Shown here piece after piece: positions 18,640 to 30,538 of a DNA stretch of 64,000 nt. A program made the translations under genes and the position numbers. Position 1 is the first letter of the stretch; every line of letters starts with the position of its first letter. The notes below the pieces were generated by a model. That model had not been told where the DNA came from, ran no database searches, and worked only from the letters and a program-made list of their open reading frames with translations. This stretch comes from Liriodendron chinense (Eukaryota > Streptophyta > Magnoliopsida > Magnoliales > Magnoliaceae): positions 1,860,001-1,924,000 of the forward strand of contig ML058507.1 in NCBI GenBank assembly GCA_003013855.2, read 5' to 3'.

Positions 18640-20682
18640 AGTGTGTTTGGCATCTCTACTCTAATTCAATAAGAGCTTCTTGAATAAGAGCTACTTTAAT
18701 AAGCTCTGTTTGTTCTAGTTCTTATTTTAAATAAGCCCGTTTGGTAAAATCTCCAAAAAAAACTCTTATTTAAAATAAACACGTTTGGTAAAACTTTCAA
18801 ATAAGAGCTTTTCTAAGGGTAGTTGATGTCATTTTTAAAAATTACAACTTAAATATATAAGAGCAATCCAAATGGTTGTTTGGGTGGACCGTCCATCATG
18901 TGGGGCCCAGCATCAATGCTAATTGTCCTTTATGTGGGGCCCCTCAATGTCCACTACCCATCACCATCACGTGGACTCCACATTTGATGTTTTCATAGTG
19001 TGGGCCCTACCTTTGAAGTGTATTGTCCATCATGTGGGGCCCAGTTTTGATATACCATTCATCGTGTGAGGTGCACCTTCTATATGGATCATCCATCATA
19101 CGGCCCACTTTGGATATGGGTCATACATCATGAGAGACCTTAGATGTGGACCGTCCATTAGGTGGGGCCCACTTGATGTCAACCGTCCATTATGAGGGGC
19201 CACACTTTTATGTGAGCCATCCATCATGTGAAGCCCACTCCGACCATTATGTGGGCCCACCTTGATGTGGACCATTCTTTGTGTGGGGCCCCACCTTCAT
19301 TATGAGCCATTCATCATGAGAGCCCACCTTCAATGACCCTCATCCATCATGTGTATCCCACCTTTGACGTGGAATGCCATTTAAATGGAACCTACTTGAT
19401 GTGCATGTTCCATCATGTTGGGCCACACTTTGATATGGGCCATCTATCATGTGGGGTTTCATGTGAACCTTTCATTACATGGGCCCACCTTGATGTGGGG
19501 CCCCACTTCAATATCAGTCATTCATTATGAGGGGCCCATCTTTGATGTCCACCATCCATCATGTGGGTCCTACCTTTGTTGTGGACCACTATCATGTGGG
19601 GCCCACATCAAGTAGGCAGTCCATCATGTGGGACCCATTTGATGTCCACTATCCATCATGTAGGTCCCACCTTGGATGTGGATTGTCCATCATGTGGGGT
19701 CCAACCATCAATATGGGTCATTCATCATGTAAGCCCACCTTTAATGTCAACCTTCCATCATGTGGTCCCACTTTCAATATCCACCATCCATCACTTGGAT
19801 CCTACCTTTGATGTGGACCATCCATCATGTGGGACCCACCTTTGTTGTGGACCATCTATCATGTGGGGCCCACTTGATGTGGATAGTCCATCATGTGGGA
19901 CCCACCTTTGATGTCCACCATCCATCATGTAGGTCCCACCTTTGCTATGGACCATCCATCATGTGGGGCCCAACCTTCAATCTGGGTCATTCATCATGTG
20001 GTCCCACATTTAATGTCAATCTTCCATCATGTGCTTCCACATTCAATGTCCACCATCCATCATGTGGGTCCCACCTTTGCTATGAACCGTCCATCATATG
20101 GGGCCCACTTGATATGGATAGTCCATCCATCATGTGGGGCCACATTTTAATGTGGATCATCCATCATATGGGACCCGCCTTTGGTGTTCACTGTCAATCA
20201 TGTGGGGCCCAACCTTTAATATGGGTTGTTCATCATGTGGGCCTACCTTTGATGTCAACCTTCCATCATGTGATCCCACCTTTGATTTGGGCGTTCATCA
20301 TGTGGGGCCCACCTTTGATGTGACCATGCATTATGTGGGCCCACCTTGATGTTTAAACCCACCTTCAATATAGGTTGTTCATCATGTGGGCCCACCTAAG
20401 AGATATTCTAAAGAAGAGAAGAGGGCAAGATGGGAATTACTTAAAAAGTTTAAAGACAAACTTGTCCAAAAATTAATTAAAAATGTCTACCCGTTTAAGC
20501 TAAATAAGCTCTTAAAGAAAAAGTGAACTCCCTATCACTTATTATTTAAGAGCTTTTTTGCTAGTTTCTAAAAAAATAAGCTCTAAAATGAAAGCTTTAC
20601 CAAACGGTCTAATTTCATAATAGGAGCTTATTTTTTTAGAATAAGCGAATAAGCTCTTATTAGTAGATTTGCCAGACGCCCC
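18640..20682. mobile_element. TIR element A carrying a GTGGGGCCCAC minisatellite
   Basis: The left end (GTGTTTGGCATCTCTACT, then AATAAGAGCT) and the right end (AATAAGCTCTTATTAGTAGA, then TTTGCCAGACGCC) are imperfect inverted repeats with AT-rich subterminal parts. Possible CTAAC duplications flank it at 18635-18639 and 20683-20687. The interior, about 18870-20400, is dozens of degenerate units near 30 bp built on CCATCATGTGGGGCCCACC plus TTTGATGTGGA. There is no transposase frame, so it is nonautonomous. A second copy with the same ends and core is at 31531-33652. Superfamily is uncertain. Confidence 0.75.
18870..20400. repeat. Minisatellite of CATGTGGGGCCCACC units (copy A)
   Basis: Degenerate units recur roughly every 28-45 bp. 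Many contain GTGGGGCCCAC or GTGGGTCCCAC, which is palindromic and matches the plant TCP factor consensus GGNCCCAC/GTGGNCCC. Open frames across it are an effect of the repeat. Confidence 0.85.
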
Positions 20683-20689
20683 CTAACTT

Positions 20690-22221
20690 TCTCAAACCTG
20701 CTCCTCCTTGGTTCCGCGGTTTGTAAACTTCTCCCCATTTCACCAGATGAAAACTATGTTTCTCTTTAGATCCTTTCCACACAAAAAAACCCTCCACTTT
20801 TCCAGCACGTTTAAAACCGACTTTGGGCACTCAAAAAGCGACGTGAAATAAACTAGAAGGTTGGACATTGATGCATGAATCAGAATCAATCTCCCCCCTC
20901 TAGATAGGAGACTTTATTTCCATTTGGACATCTTCTCACACCATTCAATAACTATATCCCACACATGTCTAGCCGGTTTGCCAATGCACAACGGAAGTCC
21001 AAGATACGTCGTTGGGAAGGACCCCTCCATGCAACAAAAAATGGACGCAAAATTTTGTACTTCCTAATTAGTAAGCCCAACTCCAAGAATCTCACTTTTC
21101 CTGATATTTACCTTCAAACCAGAAACTGCCTCAAAACTGATTACAATCAATCGAAGATTTTGCACTTGGAAATCAACTGCCTTACAAAACAAGAGTGTGT
21201 CATCTGCATATTGAAGATGCGAAATTTGAAATTTTGATTTGTCCACCCCAAAACCTTCCACCAAACCTATCTCTACCCCTCTCTCCAACATTTTGCTAAG
21301 AGCCTCCATCACTGACACAAAGGAGTAAGGAGATAACGGATCACTTTGACAAAGCGCTTTAGAAGCCAAGAAATAACCATTTACGAAAATCGAAAATTTT
21401 GCTGATCTAACACACGCTTGGACCCAAGCTCACCATTTCACCCCACAACCCAACCCCCTCAACATGTAATCAAGAAAAGTCCAATCTACATTGGTCGTAA
21501 GCTTTTCCAATGTCCAGTTTGCAAACTTCTCTTCAATCCCCACTTCTATTACAAGAATCTATACAATCATTTACTATTAAGGATCCGTCAACAATTTATC
21601 TCCCATCCATAAAAGCTCTTACAGACACCGAAATAATATCCCCCAGCACCAATCGAAGTCTAGAAGCTAAGACCTTCACCAAAATCTTGTATGGACCACC
21701 GAGCAAGCTAATAGGGTGAAAATCTTTAAGACTTTCCGCTCTTTTTTTTTTTTGTAATCAAAGCTATGAAGGTGTCCCTAATTCAACCGCTATAAAACCT
21801 TTCTCATAAAATTCATTCAGAAAATGAAGTACATCTCCCTTAACCACTTCCCAAAATTTCTGATAGAACGCTAATGGAAACCCCTTTGGACCTGAAGCTT
21901 TATCACCTCCCAATTCTACCATTGCCTTCTTGACTTCTTCCTCTGAAGGACGCTCCAAAAAATTTGCCTTATCGGCCGAAATGCAATTGAAAGATAAATC
22001 ATTAACCGGGGGACGAAGCCACGCATCTTTAGAAAACATTTTTTTTTTTTGTAATACTCCACTATAACACCACAAACTTTTTCCTTCCCCTCTAATCTCT
22101 CTCGATCTTCGATAAGAAATTTAATTTTGTTAGTGCGCGTTCTAACACTAGCAATAGCATGGAAAAACTTTGTATTTTTATCCCCCACTTTAAGCCACAG
22201 TGCTCTCAATCTCACCGTCAT
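20690..22221 (-). pseudogene. LINE (L1-type) reverse transcriptase, decayed
   Basis: Minus-strand segments in shifting frames give EVKKAMVELGGDKASGPKGF (about 21900-21960), the YADDTLLF catalytic box (about 21200-21210) and VYKPRNQGGAGL (about 20700-20750). These are standard plant L1 RT blocks in the right order. Stops and frameshifts make it a pseudogene. The 3' continuation is displaced by TIR element A and the solo LTR. Confidence 0.88.
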
Positions 22222-23235
22222 TTTAGCTCTTCCTCCTGTAATCTAGCACTGTATTTCGCATGATAGACCTCCCGCCAAACTCTCTCCTCCTCCAACATTT
22301 GCCCTGACTCTTCTTTTATATCGAGCCTCTACAATTCCTGCAACCAAGAAGCCGTTTCCTCCTCCTGACCTTGCAAGACTTCGTTTTTCCATTCGCATGT
22401 CTTTTTTTTCTCCAACAATTTGAGTTTTTGGAAGAGACTAAAAAAGAGGTCCACTCCACTATCTTATCCCCGAAACCTCCCACCTCTAACCAAGCTGGTT
22501 CAAATCTGAAAGGGTGAGGAACTGAGTTCTCCTCATCTATCTTGAGCAATACTAGACAATGATCGGAAAAAGGTTTGGGCATACCACTTTGGTGAATCAG
22601 AGGAAACTTCTCCACCCATTCTGTTGAGATTAAGAGTCCATCTAATCTTGATTTAATTGGGTCAGCTCGACAATTCGACCATGTATATTTGACACCCCCT
22701 ATCGGCAAATCGACCAGCTCGTTTCTTAAAATTCAATCGGAAAAAAAATTCATATTTGTGGTCAAAATACCCCATTGGACTTCTCATAGGTAAACCTGAC
22801 CACATTGAAGTCACCTTCTAGACACCAAGGCAGCGGCCATCTACTTCTGCATCTATTCAGTTCGTCCCATAACTCACCTCGAAACTTTGATTTACACGGC
22901 CCATAAACTGCTGTGAACATCCAAAGAAAACCCGAAACAATATCTTTCAATACCACCAAAACCGAATAGTCACCAACCCAATTGTCCTCTTACTGCCATA
23001 GTGTTGAATTCCAAACCACTAAAATGCCTACCGTTGATCCCACCACATCCACCACTGCCCAATCTTTCTGTTTGCCCCACCACACTGAATTAATCAACCT
23101 TAGATCTACATTTTCCATTTTAGTTTCCTAGAAAGCCGCCAATTGAATTTTGAATTTCTTACACAAATCTTTAATTTGGACCCCTTTTTTTTGCACAACC
23201 CAATTCCCTAACATTCCATATCATTAACTTCATCA
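22222..23235 (-). pseudogene. LINE endonuclease (EEP/APE-type), decayed
   Basis: Reading the minus strand there is a MIWNVR..G-like start near 23225, ETKMENVDLRLINSVWWGK-like sequence near 23100, EGDFNVVRF near 22800, then YTWSN and FSDHCLVLLKI near 22550-22680. These are the conserved blocks of the L1 endonuclease that nicks target DNA. Several stops and frameshifts are present. Confidence 0.82.
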
Positions 23236-24324
23236 AAAATTGGCTACTCCCGTGGTAAACCTGCTGCTCCTCCTCTCAAATCCATTCCCAACATGAAAAT
23301 TTGAAACTTCCGAGAAACACGTAATTGGCATATTAAAGTGAATTTGTTTAGGAATAATCGGCCTCCCCCTTTCCTTTATAAATTCAAAATACACAATATA
23401 ATCCTATAGTTTGTCCACGAATCTAACCCCCACTAACAGAGCTACCTCCACCATTACCAATTTGACTCTTCTCATACCTTGCACCATGGAGACCCTTTGG
23501 TTCTACAATGGACAAAGCTCTGGACCGCCCAGAAGCCCCAAATGGCTCGTCGTCATTTCACCCGAAACAGTTGCCTCTCAAGAATCGGAATCAATTGCCA
23601 AAGGAGACATCAAAGCTGGACTTTGGTTGTATTCTTCCTCCGAATACATCACTATCCAAGGAGAGGAATCTCTATCTCAATCGTCAACAATTGATCGCAC
23701 CTGATACAGCCCCACTTCATCGATAAATGGTAGCTGACAGTTGGGAGAAAGAGAGTCTGGACCTTTTGCTGTAAACATCTGGGGAAACTCGGCCATCTCT
23801 GTGCTCTCCGAAGATTGAAAACTTCACAACAATTGATCATATGTAACATTGCACATCACCCCTATTTGGATTTGACTCGAAAAAGCTCCTACGCTTCCAA
23901 AACCCAGACTTGCACAATCAAAGAAATTGTTGTGTTCCGCCGTTTCAGGAAACAAAGAAGTATTGGAAGAGAGGATAAAATTTGAAGAGGGTTTCCCTGT
24001 TGCATCTCGCCAAGGACACAATCCTACTGCATTTGAAGAGCTTCAGAGTCGAGCGCTGAAGAAAAAGGCACACACATGCAGCAATACAAGTTATCAACCA
24101 CGCGTACCGGGAGAGAAAGGTTATCGCCCACATATGGTTGAGTACGACCATCAGTACTTGGCCCCTTTTTAGCAGAAAAATGAACAAAAGTTTCTTTTGA
24201 ACTTTCTCGAGCGTGTGAGACACGCGCCGAAACCTCAAAAACTAAGCCTCCCGATCAGTGTCTTTTCAACACACGTCTCTGATAACAGCATAGATGACCC
24301 AAGGGCACTCTCTAAGGGCTAACT
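23236..24324 (-). pseudogene. LINE ORF1-ORF2 linker region, decayed
   Basis: This minus-strand stretch lies between the recognisable ORF1 domain and the endonuclease. Only low-similarity frames with many stops are seen, so it is assigned by position within the LINE. Confidence 0.5.
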
Positions 24325-24960
24325 TCAGAAGAACCTCTTTCGAAACCAATCAAAGCTCAACAACCATCGGAAACAAGAAACGGTGTCTGGTGAGAGCACC
24401 AGGGATGAAATACATCTTCTACTGCAGTCCGACAAGCCCAAAACTCCCGGCTCATCGTCTCTGGAGAACACTTGTTCTTGTACCACCAATGCGACTATTG
24501 TGGCTGCTCCCACCTTCAACCGGATCTGAGGCGGGAAGGGAAGCATCTTCTTCTTTCTGATCTTCAGACGAGCACAACGCAAATCAGAGTTGTTATCCGT
24601 CTCTTTACCTATATACACCACTTCTCCGATGCACTTTCCTAATTCTACAAAAATATCATCCATCCAAAGCTCAAGTGGTATCTTCCAGATCTGGTACCAG
24701 TGTTCTTCCGAGTCAAAAACTGACCATTCATCGCACCTCTGAATCTCTTTTATCAACTCACTTTCAGAACCATTACAAGCCTTGAAGACCTCATCCACCT
24801 GATCTTTATTCCCCACAGAAAGAAGCCTATTTGAGTGAAGGTATTTTACTATTACATCCTCTTCCACTACCTGTTTACACTTCCCTACAAGCCACTCCAC
24901 CACCCTTTCTTCCAACACCCCTGCTTCCACTGAAACTACAAAACTGAACTTGAAAGACTT
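24325..24960 (-). pseudogene. LINE ORF1 (DUF4283-like) fragment
   Basis: The minus-strand frame has the pattern W-YQIWKIPLELW-DIFVELGKCIGEV...DLRCARLKI, typical of the DUF4283 nucleic-acid-binding domain in plant L1 ORF1 proteins. The frame stays open upstream to 25092, but that part is encoded by a dispersed repeat, so the native N terminus is lost. It is the 5' remnant of the LINE. Confidence 0.75.
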
Positions 24961-24961
24961 T

Positions 24962-25200
24962 AAGGAATCCTCCAAAGGGAAACTTACTGTGTATGCATCT
25001 TTTTTGCAATTATTTTTGATTCCTAAAAATGCAAATTTGTGAATTTTAGCATCGTTTGAAGTTTCATTGAGAAATTCCACCATTTTCCCCATGTTTTCCC
25101 CATGTTTTCCTCAGTCAATGATACATTTCCGGGTATCAGCGATATCGATACATGTTTCCATATCCCTAGCCAACGGTACATTTAACGATACCGGTGCTAC
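24962..25200. repeat. Dispersed TTTCCCCATG / GATATCGATACATG repeat, copy 2
   Basis: The ordered blocks AAACTTACTGTGTATGCATC, TTTTTGCAAT, AGTTTCATTGAGAAATTCCA, TTTTCCCCATG and GATATCGATACATG match, in reverse, those at 62204-62330. The repeat abuts and truncates LINE ORF1. Confidence 0.65.
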
Positions 25201-25998
25201 AAACACTGAGCAAGACAAACGGGATTTGTGGAAACCCTTTTCACTGGAGATAAGTTCTAACAGGCCCTAAACTCGTTAATAAGACATTACTCACCAGGAT
25301 AAAGTGAAAATACAAAATCAGCCTGATCATAATATCAGGTGGGCCACACCATGTGAACTTAGAGGTTTAGGAGCTGTTTAGCATTGTTCCCATTAGTACG
25401 GCTCATCAAAGACTTTATCAGGCAAATCTTTTGTACAGTTGAAATGATGTTCCAACAGAGCGGATTTACATATAAAACATGGTGGGCCCGACACTTTGGA
25501 TTTTTTTACACAGTTGTGTTAAACAGGTGTTGAATACTATTCTGGTCCGTCTCTACCACATTTGTAGATTCCTTTCCCTTTTTTTTTCCTCTGGGACAGA
25601 ACTCCTCTGTTGAGTTTGTAGAAAATGCTTATTTTAGAATGTGGGTTGTGCAGTCTACCATGATGTATGCTTGCTATCCAACCTGCCCATCATGTGCACT
25701 ACCAAATTTACTCCTTAGATCCCAAAACTCAGGACCATCCAAAATTCAGGTGGGCCATATTCATGACTTTTTAGAGTTTTAGGCCTGATTTTACCTAGCT
25801 CACATTACAAGCTATTTTTCACTACAACATTAAAAGCAACTAATGTGTTCAATGATTTGTTACATTCTTATATTTTCAATAAAAAAATAGTTAATCTTTT
25901 CAATGCTTTTAGTAAAATAATGTAAGTAACAATATTAAATCAGTTCCGTTGCTCTTTCTTTACCTTTATACTTAATCATTGCCCTTTCCTATTACTTT
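25201..25998. other. Unassigned region with weak foldback signal
   Basis: CAGGTGGGCCA-type words occur near both 25340 and 25750, and AATCAGCCTGAT near 25317 is partly inverted at 25785. This suggests an old foldback element. No gene was recognised. Confidence 0.4.
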
Positions 25999-26103
25999 AG
26001 ATTATGCTTGGTTGCACCAAATATCATGAATTTTTATTAAATTTCATTACTAATCGTCTAATTAGATTCAGAATATCATGATGGTGCAACCAAGCGCAAC
26101 CTT
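25999..26103. mobile_element. Short foldback MITE, about 100 bp
   Basis: TGCTTGGTTGCACCAAATATC on the left is the inverted match of GATATTCTGA/CATGATGGTGCAACCAAGC on the right. The element is almost all stem. Confidence 0.65.
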
Positions 26104-27395
26104 GATTAAAAATCTAGAAGTAGTGTAGATTACACTAGTAACACCACATGCTATGTAGCTTACGCCTCGCACTTCAGAGGGGTGAATGGCTGAACGCGAC
26201 ACTACACACTGTTCGCTGTTTAAAACAATTCCTAGTGGTGCCATCATTCTGAATGAACAAGATGGTATACACAGCACATGGTGGGCCCCACACAGAATCC
26301 GGAAGGTTTTAATGATGGATGTCCCTGTCTCAAATGTAACTTGTGGTGTGATCAAACTCTATTTTGGATTAAGCTGATTTTTGGGATATGGTGGGAAGTT
26401 GAAAGGGTGCACCTTACAGATTGTACAAGAAGTGGCCTCATACACTGCATTGTACAAGAAGTTTATTTCACAAACATTACAGAGGAACCAGACTTCTTTT
26501 CTCTTATTGAAAGAGTCCAATTCTAAGTTTTCCTTAGACCCTGGCTACGCCAATAATGCAACAACTTACTAGAGGGGGAAAAAGTGCAAAATAGAGTTTT
26601 TTTTTTACTTAGAATGCTATGCACAGTCTCTTAAAACACCAAGCACTGTATTAACTATCCTAATAGTGCTATCTTCACACTGATAATGCTATGATGCAGA
26701 TGTCAGGGCCCTTTTTTTCTTTTTCTTTCTTTTAATCATGATATAAAGCTCAGAACTAACGTATTAGGTATTAGGGAGCGGAGGACACCACTCAGCACCT
26801 AAGGTGGGGTTCAATGCGTAATAAAAACAGCCACAAAAAAATCAAAAGAAAAAAGCGGTGAACGAAAGAGATGTGTGGCTGAGCGCAGGAGAGTAATAAC
26901 ACATGCATTGAGAGATTATGCTGCATTTCAGGTTGGACAAGAATGCAACTGCAATTTGATGGCTACTTCCTCACCATGATACTAACGAAGGAAAGAATGC
27001 AACTGGAATTTGATGGCTGCTTCCTCATTATGTATACTATCAAAGGATATTAGAATTTGGTTATTTCTTCACAACACAAAGTCTACACTACAAGTCTACA
27101 ACACAATTAAAAGAAGCCATGCATTCAACAAAAGAAAGAGAGAAAGAAAGAAATCACAATTCAATTAAATATCGTAGCCAAACAGTCTAAATTAAGAGGA
27201 AGAAAGGATATATACTGCATACCAGTTTGTGCGTTGGACGACGTATCATCAACTAACCTATCGAGACCGAGGCAATCCTGATTGGGCATGATGGGCAGAA
27301 AACGCCACAAGCTATCTCAGACAGACCGGTCCTTGTAAAAATTGCAGCAGCACTGCCCTGTGTATTGCATAGAAAGCTACCGGACTAGTTGTCTT
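26104..27395. other. Unassigned region, includes 3' flank of the PPR gene
   Basis: No gene was recognised. The last few hundred bases below 27396 would be the 3' untranslated region of the minus-strand PPR gene. Purine-rich AAAGAAAGAGAGAAAGAAAG occurs near 27130. Confidence 0.5.
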
Positions 27396-29612
27396 TTATC
27401 CCATTTCCAAACCAGGGGGCATCCCCTTTCTGCAACCATTACTAAGCAGAAACTGGAGAGCCTTCATGGGCCCAGGAAATCTTTTCATCCCGCCTTTGGA
27501 CATAGCACGACTTAGAATGCTGAAAGAAACCGCATTTGGCTCGCACCCTTCTATTGCCATGTCAACCAATAGCAAGAAGACATTCCAAAGCTTACCACTC
27601 CTAAACATGGCATCCAATATGGTATTGTATAGACTAATACTCGGTGTAATTTCATTCTCCACCATCCAGTTTCGCAAACGCAAAGCAGAGGATGTGTCGC
27701 CTTCCTTACAGAGGCCATAGACGAAGGATCCGTAGGTGACGGCATCAGGTCCCAGATTATGGCTAGGCATGTACATCAACAACTGCTTCAACATTGAATA
27801 GTTGCTTTCCCTTATGGAAGCATGTATAAGAATATTATACGAAATTGTATCGGGGAAAGCTGGTGTGTTTTTAAAATCTCTGAAGATCCGGTATGCAGTC
27901 CCAAGCAACCCTTTCTTGCAAAGGCTATCCAGCAGCACGTTGTAAGTGATGGTGGTAGGAGTAATCCCATTGCTGATCATCAAATCCAAGAACTTAAAAC
28001 ATTCTGAGAATCTCCCAACCAGGCAGAAATACTGAACCAAACTGGTGAAGGCAACTACATTAAACTTGACGCCTTCAAATTCCATACGATACAAGACCCT
28101 CCGGATCATCGAAGAGTTTACCTGCTTGCACGCTGCAGACATAACTGTATTGAAGGAAACTGAGTCAGGCCCACTCCCAACCCATTTGAAGTGATCGAAG
28201 AGCTCCAATGCCTCCTCCACATTCTGCTCCTTGCAAAACCCATTCAGTATTGTGTTGTATGTCACATTACTTGGAGCAAAACCCTTCTCCATCATATCCT
28301 TCACCAACGAGAATGCTTCCCTCGACCTGTATTCTCGACACAAACCATGAAAATAGATATTGCAAATGGCGACATCCACATCACATCCCCTGGTGAGAAT
28401 ATCAAGCAGAAGCTCATTCGCGTGCCCGACGCGGCCCGCTTTTAATAGGCCTCCAATCAAAGCACTATAAGTAAATTTATCCGGAGAAAAACCTTTCTCA
28501 TCCATGATCCGAATGAATTCGCAAGCTTCCAAAATCCGATCACAACAGCAAAGAGTGCGGAGGATTACATTATATGTGACCAAATCAGGCTCGCAGGCCT
28601 CTGCTGCCATAACATTCAATACACCCAGAGACTCTTCAATCTTTCCATCGTCACAAAGAAACTTAATAATTGTAGTGTACAAGACAACATTAGGCTTAAA
28701 CCCATCAACCTGCATTTGGTCTAAAACCCGGTAAGCTTCTTTGTACAGCCGTTCCCTACAAAACCCATAAATCAATGCCGCATATGTGCGCTCATTGATA
28801 TATAAACCCCTCTTCCAAAAAGACCCAAAAACTGCCAAAGAAATAGAGCTTCGATCAGACCTGCATAAACCAAGGAGAACGGGATTGTAGCTATACACAC
28901 TAGGGGAAAATCCCTTACCCAAAAGGACTGAAAGCACGAAATATGCCTCGTGGACCTGGCCAGCTCTACAGAACCCAGCAAGGAGCAAACTCAAAGAACG
29001 TTCTTTTGGGACATAATCAAATCGCAACATCAATTCCAATATATTGAAAGAATCTTCCAAATAGCCCAAATTCAATGATTTCCTCAACAAGCTCATCAAA
29101 GAGCTATAAGAGGGAATAAACCCGTTGCTATACATCTCTTCTGCAATATGAAAAGCATCTCCCAGATTCCCTAACCTCAGCAATCCATTAAAAAGCGTAT
29201 TGAACGTAGATGCGTTTGGATACGGTCCAAATCTTTTCATCCCGACATAGACATTGAATAATGAACCAACAATAACATGATCTGATTTTAGATAGCAATA
29301 TAGAAGTGCATTATAGTCGTAAACAGTCGGTTTTCCATTAATATTTCTCATGAGATCCAACACATTCAAAGCTTCTTCAAAGAATCCGGATTTTGCATGT
29401 TCTTGCATTTTACGCTGCAGTGCAGTGCAATCCAAATTAGGATTTTGGCATGTGTTTTGACATGGGTTCAGACCGTTACCGTTGCCATGGAAGTCCTCTT
29501 CAGGAAATTCTAGGGTTTTGAGGGTGCATGAGAAGGAAAAGCTCCGAAACAGACGGAAAGACCATTTCTTTCTGCAGATTGTCGATGAACAATATATTGT
29601 AGAGAAAAGCAT
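27396..29612 (-). CDS. P-class pentatricopeptide repeat (PPR) protein, 738 aa
   Basis: A single exon runs from ATG at 29612 to TAA at 27396. The frame stays open upstream to about 29686 but has no other ATG. The first 40 residues are rich in Ser, Phe, Arg and Cys with few acids, as in organelle transit peptides. From about residue 97 to 693 there are 17 consecutive PPR motifs, nearly all exactly 35 residues, and a partial 18th follows. Typical units start VVLYTTII, LVTYNVIL or TITYNVLL and end in PD, PN or PS. There is no E, E+ or DYW tail, so this is a P-class protein. Such proteins bind single-stranded mitochondrial or plastid RNA and act in its stabilisation, processing, splicing or translation. 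The specific target is not known. It is the only complete host gene in the window. Confidence 0.93.
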   Translation of the reverse strand: MLFSTIYCSSTICRKKWSFRLFRSFSFSCTLKTLEFPEEDFHGNGNGLNPCQNTCQNPNLDCTALQRKMQEHAKSGFFEEALNVLDLMRNINGKPTVYDYNALLYCYLKSDHVIVGSLFNVYVGMKRFGPYPNASTFNTLFNGLLRLGNLGDAFHIAEEMYSNGFIPSYSSLMSLLRKSLNLGYLEDSFNILELMLRFDYVPKERSLSLLLAGFCRAGQVHEAYFVLSVLLGKGFSPSVYSYNPVLLGLCRSDRSSISLAVFGSFWKRGLYINERTYAALIYGFCRERLYKEAYRVLDQMQVDGFKPNVVLYTTIIKFLCDDGKIEESLGVLNVMAAEACEPDLVTYNVILRTLCCCDRILEACEFIRIMDEKGFSPDKFTYSALIGGLLKAGRVGHANELLLDILTRGCDVDVAICNIYFHGLCREYRSREAFSLVKDMMEKGFAPSNVTYNTILNGFCKEQNVEEALELFDHFKWVGSGPDSVSFNTVMSAACKQVNSSMIRRVLYRMEFEGVKFNVVAFTSLVQYFCLVGRFSECFKFLDLMISNGITPTTITYNVLLDSLCKKGLLGTAYRIFRDFKNTPAFPDTISYNILIHASIRESNYSMLKQLLMYMPSHNLGPDAVTYGSFVYGLCKEGDTSSALRLRNWMVENEITPSISLYNTILDAMFRSGKLWNVFLLLVDMAIEGCEPNAVSFSILSRAMSKGGMKRFPGPMKALQFLLSNGCRKGMPPGLEMG

Positions 29613-30456
29613 GGAAATCTCACAAAGAGAAATGCTTAGGCCTTCTTTGGTTGACAGTCCAGAAATAATTTTCTGGAACAATAAACCTGTGGAAAAGAAA
29701 TCTTAGAAAATCAGTTCCTAAAGATGATTTTCTCTGGAGAAGATATTAGGATGATGACCATCTATTTCTTTTTCTCACAATGTTATTTGGATATCAGAGT
29801 TTGCAAAATCCTTTTTTCGAAAACTCAATGAAGTATGATGTGGTCATCAACTCCAGCAACAGAAATCAGGGCCTAGCCTCCTCATTTGGTGGGCATGGAT
29901 GCAGTTGAGAGTGGATCATAAGTTAACTTATTTTGACTGCCCACTTCTTTTGTAATTGTGTGGCCCACCTGATGAATCAACTGGATTGATTTCAGGTCTA
30001 GGACATCTACATGACAGGGCCCTCCTGATGACAGGCATCTACGTCTGACACACACATGTTCCACATTCGTTGTGTGACGAGTGACTGCCTAAAACGTACG
30101 CTTAGCAGAGCTCAATTCTTTTTGTTTTGGGGGATGCAGATTGATGGCTAGGACATTCCAATCTCAGATATTTTTGGGGCATGGTCCATTCAGGTGGGTC
30201 ACAACAGAATGATGGTCCAGATTAACGAAGCATGCACACCTCTCATCAGAGAGAGAAAAAAAAACACCCCACTCTTACTATGCAAAGTCCTTCATGAAGC
30301 ATGGTTTGCAATCAAACCCCAGAAATATACTAGATGGGAACATACATGCCACTAAATCCCCGCCTTCTGTAGAAACCTATAATCGATCTACCGCCCAACA
30401 ACTGCAGCTGCAGCAGCAGCCATTGATAAATAGAGAGATTATATAGATAAACATAC

Positions 30457-30458
<2 letters not shown>

Positions 30459-30537
<79 letters not shown>
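30459..30537. repeat. (GA)n / (GT)n microsatellite
   Basis: AGAGAG runs for about 45 bp, then GTGTGTGT, then AGAGAGAG again. On the minus strand this is a CT-rich tract upstream of the PPR start, a common feature of plant leaders and promoters. Confidence 0.9.

Positions 30538-30538
<1 letters not shown>

Noticed and set aside
19333..20349. Long frames across the GTGGGGCCCAC minisatellite
   Set aside because: They are by-products of a degenerate tandem repeat that happens to lack stops; the same appears at 32542-33068.
18870..20400. Regularly spaced repeats that might suggest a CRISPR array
   Set aside because: Units vary in length and sequence with no fixed repeat/unique spacer pattern, and the genome is a plant.
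29612..29681. A longer PPR protein starting near 29681
   Set aside because: The upstream codon is TTG and there is no ATG before 29612; a predicted splice acceptor at 29687 suggests this stretch is leader.
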